Assembly (NCBI GenBank): GCA_029204225.1
Contig: CM055106.1
Span: 43,563,003 to 43,627,002, forward strand
DNA from: Diphasiastrum complanatum
Taxonomy: Eukaryota > Streptophyta > Lycopodiopsida > Lycopodiales > Lycopodiaceae
DNA: 64,000 nucleotides
Direction: 5' to 3'
The notes below the pieces were generated by a model. That model made no database searches. It was not told the origin of the DNA and saw only the letters and a program-made list of their open reading frames with translations. Numbering within the stretch: position 1 is the first letter of the stretch; each line of letters opens with the position of its first letter. Of the stretch, positions 58,001 to 64,000 are shown piece by piece. A program made the position numbers and the translations under genes.

Positions 58001-59650
58001 TAGACTTGGGCCACGTAAATAAAATAATGTAAAAAGGCTCAAAGCACGACAACTATTAAGGTTAGTGCTTTAAACATAGTTTGGTTGCTGTATCACAAAC
58101 ATTAATGTGGTTGTAGCTACAAAAATGGACTTGGCAAGGTAATGAATGGGATGCTATTAAGTAAGGCACTGGGCCTAGCCTGTCTACATTCAGAAATAGC
58201 AAAAGATTGAACTAATTCCAATTTTTTGCTCACACCTCATAGAATAAGATAACACATGTGATTGTTTTTCACCTACGTCCCATTGAAATATAATAATAGA
58301 TAATAGCCAATGTAACAAGTATTGATAACCTAATTGCTCTTAAAAGCACATGGAATTGTGCAAGGGACCATCACATTTTTAGAATTGGAACGACATGGAT
58401 TTGCCCTAATTTAGGATAAAATGCTTGGTCAAGTATAAACGCACACATGTATTGTTTTACTTATAAATTAAGACACGATTAGACTTTAGAACGTATAAAA
58501 CAAAGAGATAGCTGGTCTGCTTTTGGAAAGCATGGATATGCTCAAGGGTTACGAAAATTGTACATCACCTGTGCTCTATACAATAGGTACAAGTATTGGT
58601 ATGGCATGGATTTGTCCCTATACTTGTGTACTAATCTATGCTATCCCTTGGTTGTGAGTTGCCATCTATTTAGCACAGCTAGTTTTCAGTACATAATGAA
58701 TAAACTCACATAAGACAACATCAATTTATTGCATGCACAAATTCATACTTATTTTAAGTATCTAATTAATGCTTATGCTAAAGACAAGCATGCATGTTGT
58801 CAAAGGTTTAGTTTATGGTGAGATGTTTTAATTCCATCTTTTTATAATGGGAATTGTACAAAAGCAAATTACAAGTTCTTTATTGGGAGATTGTTTTTCT
58901 TACTTGCGTTCTACAATATAGAAAAAAAAAAATCATACACATCGCAATTATCACCATGGACAAGCGTTGTTTTATCTAAAATGTGAACTTTCAAATGTTC
59001 TTTCTTAGCAATAAGCTATTGTAAAAAAAAAAGAATTGTAAAAAAGGTATTATGCTAGTGTTCATTAATTTTAGGAAATGGATTCCCATATTAAGGTATG
59101 AGCAACAATGTTGATGATTGTTAGCACAAATTTTCAACGTATCAATGCAAGAAAATACAAATATTGCATGCATGTCACCAATGACCAGAATGTATTGTGC
59201 GGAAAGAGATTCATATTTTGATGTTGTTTCAAAGAAAAGCATATGGATAGATGCTTAAAATATTACATATTCATATGCTTTATTGAAGGTTGACGATGGG
59301 TACAGCTCTAGATATTTCAGTTGCTAAGGAGGAAGAAAATTACTCTGACAAAGTTTGACAATATAAATCCAACCACATTATTGTCCTTTAAGTTTTTAAA
59401 GGGTGTACAGTACCTATTTTGACTCTCTGAGTGTCTTGATTTTACATTCCAATTCTTGGTCTAATTCCTTGTCAGCTCATTGCCATCTCTATTCACATCA
59501 ATACTATACCAATCTCTTGACCGCTAGTAGATGCCACTAGTAACTATCATTGTGTACTCAATTAAAAATTCTCAGTATACACAGTGACAGGCTGAGAATT
59601 AGAGGTGAAATGTAATCGATTCACCACCCAATCACTGTCCATTTCTGGGA
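58001..59650. other. A+T-rich block and GRP downstream flank, unit 2
   Basis: Homologous to 2,860-4,545. It contains the 770-bp segment missing from the unit 1 counterpart at about 21,613. No gene seen. Confidence 0.6.
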
Positions 59651-60022
59651 GCAATATTAATTTCCATTTTCTTTTCCTCTCCCGCTACCTTTGCTAGCAC
59701 CATGTCCAAACGAGCAAAATTTTCATTTTCTTTTCCGCTACCACTACCATTACCGTCTCCGTTTCCAGTAACAGTATTTCCATTTTCCTTTCCCCCTGAG
59801 CCACCGCCTCCTGCTCTATTTCGTTGACCACTGCCACCTTTAGAACTACCTATAGCACCACACCAATATGTCCACCTCCGGCTCCACCGCCTTGCCCAAC
59901 AGCACCTTCGCCACCTAAATCAAAACCACTAACGTTTGCATTTCCAGATCTCAGATCTTGATCAGAGCCAGAACCTCTATCATGAGCACTTGCAGCTCCT
60001 CTGAGTATGCGAACGCCTACTC
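59651..60022 (-). pseudogene. 3' GRP fragment, unit 2 second copy
   Basis: Counterpart of 22,420-22,784, ending at the perfect breakpoint hairpin (60,012-60,037). Confidence 0.85.
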
Positions 60023-60037
60023 AATGGAGTAGGCGTT
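60012..60037. repeat. Perfect breakpoint hairpin, unit 2
   Basis: Same 11-bp arms and 4-nt loop as 22,774-22,799. Confidence 0.95.
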
Positions 60038-60230
60038 ATCTTGTGTTATCTTCTTCGGGTGAATCATCTGAGAGAAGAGCTTCCGAAGATGCCCCTTCCT
60101 AGGAATCGTGTAGTGTGTATTATGATTTTAATCCACGTGGTGGAGCTATAGAAAATACGCGTGGCAATGTAGTTCATGCCTGTTTGAGTGATTTAGTTGC
60201 TTCATACTTTGGTATAGATTACATGATCGA

Positions 60231-60555
60231 TTGGTCCTCCCAACACTTGAAGACAAAAATAAAATAATAGAGACTTTATATTCTCAATTCCCTCAATTCA
60301 ATGCTTTTAATAGGACTTGGGGCTTGAATTCAATGTGCCTTTGGATTCGAAACAAAAGGCAATTGATGAGAAGAGCCGTGAGGAATCCCAAGAGTCCCAC
60401 GAAGACTGGATGGTGCTCCAAAAGGGATTGGAGGAAGGTGAAAGAGGAATTATTGCAAAACAATCCCCAAAAGTATGAACAACAACGTAGGGCCACCGCC
60501 GAGAAGCTCTTAAAACATGGCCAAAGTCACTTGGGATCGGTAGGAAGGGGCAATC
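60231..60555 (+). pseudogene. Three-exon gene, fourth copy, cut within exon A
   Basis: Exon A homology runs to about 60,555 (HGQSHLGSVGRGNL) and then switches to unrelated repeat DNA, so the donor and the two downstream exons are gone. This switch marks the right end of unit 2. Confidence 0.7.
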
Positions 60556-60732
60556 TAGCCCACCACAACTCTCATGTGGACAACCATAAATTTTTGACAC
60601 GTAGTAGAGAAAATCACAACAAAATGTGCATGTGGACAACAAATGATGAGTTACCACATGGCACATGCATATGTTGACAAAATTGCATGTGCCACGTGGC
60701 AACTTCCATCACTAGCTATCAACATGGACATT
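60556..60732. repeat. Diverged relative of the ACATG-rich repeat
   Basis: Starts CCCACCACAACTCTCATGTGG and carries several CACATGG/ATGTGCCACGTGG words, similar to but clearly diverged from 2,110-2,280. No gene. Confidence 0.6.
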
Positions 60733-61000
60733 CTGTTGGAGTTAATCTGCACTCCGACTCACCAGGATTCAATTCATGAGCACCAGTATACTGTGTAAGT
60801 ATTCTCTCTTTACAACGACGTGCAGTCTTACTCGCACAGCTGAACAGTCTGTGCAATACACGACTTAAAGTAGAAGAAGGATCAACTTCATCGACGTTCA
60901 CGTCGTCGACTTTACCGACTCGACTTCATCGACATCAACATCTTCTCAAGGGCGAGCCAGTCGACTCGACTTGCTTGACATCTTCGACACTCGTCGAATG
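60733..61000. other. Region rich in TCGAC words; possible LTR remnant
   Basis: Starts TGTTGGAGTT, a common copia LTR start, and contains repeated TCGAC/TCATCGAC words. No end or target duplication could be fixed. Confidence 0.3.
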
Positions 61001-61990
61001 TTACCATTCAATATGGAGTACACTTCCTTCAAAATCTTCTATGGCTACAAACCAAGTCTGAAGCACCTTTGAGTGTTTGGCTGTCTTTATGTGCGAACTC
61101 CTTCTGATCTGAAAAAGAAGCTTGACCCTAACAGTTGTAGGAGTATCTTCATTGGATACTCGACATCACACAAAGCTTGTCGAATCTATGATGTCGAGTC
61201 AAGCCGCATCTTAGTCAACAGTCTAGATGTTGTCTTTCTTGAAGACAAATTCTATGACTTCAAGTAGAAGCAGCCAATGCAAGAATTCATTCCAACGACT
61301 CCCATCACCATCGACAGCCCTCAACCTGCGACTGTTCTGACAAATAAAGATACCCATGTTGCACAACAAGGAGAATAATCTTCTCAGCAACTGACTTTTG
61401 TTCGAAGATCTGCCCAACATCGACAAGAGCCTGATCGTTACATCCCATAGGCATTCATCAGTTATGACGGACCTACCTTAGTAGCAGAAGCAATGTCGAA
61501 TTCGAATGCAGACAACTGGCGCACTGCCATGCATGTATAATTTACTGATGAAGAGCAAGGCCTGGCATCTTGTTTAAGCTCCTCCTAATGCAAAGATTAT
61601 CGACACTAAGTGTATCTTCAAGTTGAAGCTCGATCCACACGGTTTGACAGCCAGATGGAAAGCTCGACTAGTCATGTATGAACAAACCTATGGAATTGAC
61701 TACACAGAAACTTTCAGTCAAGCTATAAGACTTCAGTCAATTTCGTCTTTACTTGGTATTGCAGATGCCGAAGATCTAGAAGTTCACCAGATGGATGTTC
61801 AGACTGCTTTTCTCAATGGATACATATAAGAAGATATTTACATCTAGCAACCCAAAGGTTACATCCTTCAAGGCCAAGAACACAAAGTGTGTAAGTTGCA
61901 TAAAGCTCTCTACGGGCTAAAGCAAGCTCCAAGGGCCTGGTTCAATAGAATCAATCGATTCTTGTTGTAGCACGACTTCGTCCCTAACTC
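61001..61990 (+). pseudogene. Copia integrase C-terminus and RT, least decayed copy
   Basis: Reads SFKIFYGYKPSLKHL, one stop, then VFGCLYVRTPSDLKKKLDPN, IFIGYSTSHKACRIYDVES and VVFLEDKFYDFK. After the linker come RT segments ([49 protein letters not shown]). It preserves the uninterrupted site into which the solo LTR inserted in the 33-34-kb copy, and keeps ALYGLKQAPRAWFN where the others have stops. It ends abruptly at about 61,990 at a join to GRP flank DNA, before the YxDD motif. Confidence 0.92.
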
Positions 61991-63180
61991 AGCCATTTAC
62001 CTTTGAGTTTCAATACCAATAAGATCTTAGAGATTGTGTGGTTTGTTAATATCGGTTATGAAGAATATCTCAATAATCGCAAATCATATCCTTTTATTAA
62101 CTTTAAGGTTTGAAGCTTGATTCCACTTGTGTGCATTGGAAAGGATGTATAAGAGAAAAATCAATCAAAGTTTCAATGTGTCTCTCATAGATTGTAATGA
62201 AGAATATAGGAGTTGCATTGTCAAATGAGATTTCCACTCCATGTGTTCTTTTGATAAGGAAATGGACAAATGTATCAATGATGTTAAACAACATGAATTT
62301 ATTGCATGCACAAATCCATACTTATTTTAAGTATCTAATTAATGCTTATGCTAAAAATTGGCTTAGTTCATGGTGAGATGTTTTAATTTCACCTTTTTAT
62401 AATGGGAATTGTACAAAAGCAAATTACAAGGTTTTTATTTGGAGATTGCTTTTCTTACTTGCGTTCTACAATATAGAAACAAAAAATTCAAACACATCAC
62501 AATTATCACCATGGACAGGCGTTGTTTTATCTAATATGTGAACTTTCAAATGTTCTTCCGTTGCAATAAGCTATTGTAAAAAAGGTATTATGCTAGTGTT
62601 CATGAATTTTAGGAAATGGATTCCCATATTACGATATGAGCAACAATGTTGATGATTGTGAAGTGACACACTTTTTAAAGTATCAATGCAAGAAAATACA
62701 AATATTGCATGCATGTCACCAATGATCAAAACATATTGTGCGGAAAGAGATTCATATTTTGATGCTGTTTCAAAGAAAAACATATGGATAGATACTTAAA
62801 ATATTACATATTCATATGCTTTATTATAGGGTTGACGATGGTTGCAGCTCTAGATATTTCAGTTTGCTAAGGAGGAAGAAAATTACTCTGATAACGTTTG
62901 ACATAAATCCAACCACATTATTGTCGTTTAAGTTTTTCAAGGGTGTACAGTACCTATTTCGACTTAATTTTACGTTACAATTCTTGGTTTAATTCCTTGT
63001 CGGCTCATTGCCATCTCTATTCACATGAATACTATAGTAGTCTCTTGACCGCTAGTAGATGCAGCTAGTACCTATCATTGTGTACTCAATGAAAAATCTC
63101 ACACACAGCGACAGGCTGAGAATTAGAGGTGAAATGTAGTTGATTCACCACTCAATCACTGTCCATTTCTGGGAGCAATA
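61991..63180. other. Downstream flank of GRP copy D
   Basis: Homologous to 16,669-17,842; no gene recognised. Confidence 0.6.
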
Positions 63181-63991
63181 TTAATTTCCATTTTCTTTTA
63201 CTCTCCTGCTACCTTTGGCAGCACCATGTCCCGCACCTTCTTCTTTTCCAGGGGCAGAATTTTCATTTCCTTTTCCGCTACCACTACCATTACCGTCTCC
63301 TTTTCCAGTAACAGTATTTCCATTTTCCTTTCCCCCTGAGCCACCGCCTCCTGCTCTATTTCCTTGACCGCGGCCACCTTTAGAACCACCTGTAGCACCA
63401 CTACCAATATGTCCACCTCCAGCGCCATCGCCTTGCCCAACAGCACCTTCGCCACCTAAATCAGAACCACTACCGTTTGCATTTCCAGCTCCCAGATCTT
63501 GACCAGAGCCAGAACCTCTATCATGAGCACTTGTAGCTCCATTGAGTATGCGAACGCCTATTCGAGTTCCAATTTCTGTGCCGGCACCGTTTTCTAGACC
63601 CACTCCGATGCCATTTCCGAGACCCAATCCAATATTGTTATTCTCATGACCAAGGTCAAGTCCAATTCCAAATTTCTTTCGATCGATTGAATTTAATCCA
63701 TGATCTGGACTTCGACTTTGGCTGTCGGCGTAGTACTTGGAATTATCAGAGCTGCCAGCTCCGTGATCTGTACCAGCAACATTCTTTTCTGTAAAATGTG
63801 ATGATGCCTCGGACGTTGTTGCAGCAGCATTAATGTTGTGAGTAACGTAGAACCGTCCGCACGGGCTGAAAGGTGTTATCGCGGGCATGCACTAATTCCA
63901 CACAAAGCAACCATATACAAGCGATGAAAAGCAATAACTTTCTACTAGCTACCTCATTTCTATCCATCTTGCCAATTCGTACTACTATTGA
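63181..63991 (-). pseudogene. Glycine-rich protein, copy D (frameshifted N-terminus)
   Basis: The C-terminal part is full length as in copy B, including TVTGKGDGNGSGSGKG and a KENGN end. A small insertion near 63,832 (ATTAATGTTG where others have ATTAGGTTG) shifts the frame between the signal-peptide segment (LLLFIACIWLLCVELVHA, about 63,890-63,960) and the rest. The remaining long frame (63,181-63,888) would start from an out-of-frame Met and lack a signal peptide. Confidence 0.8.
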
Positions 63992-64000
63992 CATGAAAGA

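Noticed and set aside
1-64000. tRNA, rRNA or snRNA genes
   Set aside because: No cloverleaf with A and B boxes or rRNA-like sequence was recognised by eye; a covariance-model scan would be the proper test.

Overview
This is a repeat-dominated nuclear segment from a land plant. The support is GT-AG introns, Ty1/copia retrotransposon remnants with a primer-binding site matching initiator-Met tRNA, A+T-rich intergenic DNA with long dinucleotide repeats, and no prokaryotic gene organisation. A large-genome lineage such as a fern, lycophyte or gymnosperm would fit, but the sequence alone does not settle it. No intact housekeeping gene, tRNA, rRNA or CRISPR array was found.

The window is a tandem segmental duplication. 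Unit 1 (1 to about 23,330) is copied as unit 2 (about 34,013 to 60,555), in the same order and at very high identity. A separate linker (about 23,330-34,012) and a tail (60,556-64,000) are built from the same modules in other combinations. Recurring modules: (i) a Ty1/copia integrase/RT remnant (+); (ii) an A+T-rich block with a 97-bp tandem repeat; (iii) a single-exon secreted glycine-rich protein gene, GRP (-), with its flanks; (iv) a 3' GRP fragment joined head-on to a three-exon gene (+) with an acidic C-terminus; (v) a cluster of GTGGAT/ATCCAC motifs; (vi) a decayed non-LTR retrotransposon (-) with RT and a restriction-like-endonuclease-like C-terminus, present as head-to-tail full and internally deleted copies; (vii) a roughly 1-kb unassigned module ending in CA/TG repeats that form long palindromes.

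Unit 1: copia 1-1,780; A+T-rich 1,781-4,545; GRP fragment plus three-exon gene 4,546-5,928; GTGGAT cluster 6,565-7,030; RT fragment 7,050-8,441; palindromic repeats 9,480-9,965; non-LTR array 10,573-14,085; second palindromic block 15,120-15,560; GRP copy 17,843-18,583; second copia 19,195-20,400; second GRP fragment and three-exon gene 22,420-23,812. Linker: GTGGAT cluster, RT fragment, the best GRP gene (27,990-28,802), a (CT)n tract followed by a candidate first exon, palindromic repeats, then a copia 5' region with PBS, gag and integrase split by a solo LTR at 33,418-34,296. Unit 2 repeats unit 1, with two extra local tandem duplications (36,541-39,959 and 56,387-58,000). The tail holds a less decayed copia fragment and a frameshifted GRP copy.

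The only loci that look potentially functional are the GRP gene at 27,990-28,802 and the three-exon gene at 5,126-5,928 and 40,861-41,663. Almost everything else is decayed mobile DNA. The points most worth following up are the non-LTR array, the hairpin at the GRP/three-exon-gene breakpoint, the long palindromes, the triplicated PBS and the mosaic ancestry of the local duplications.
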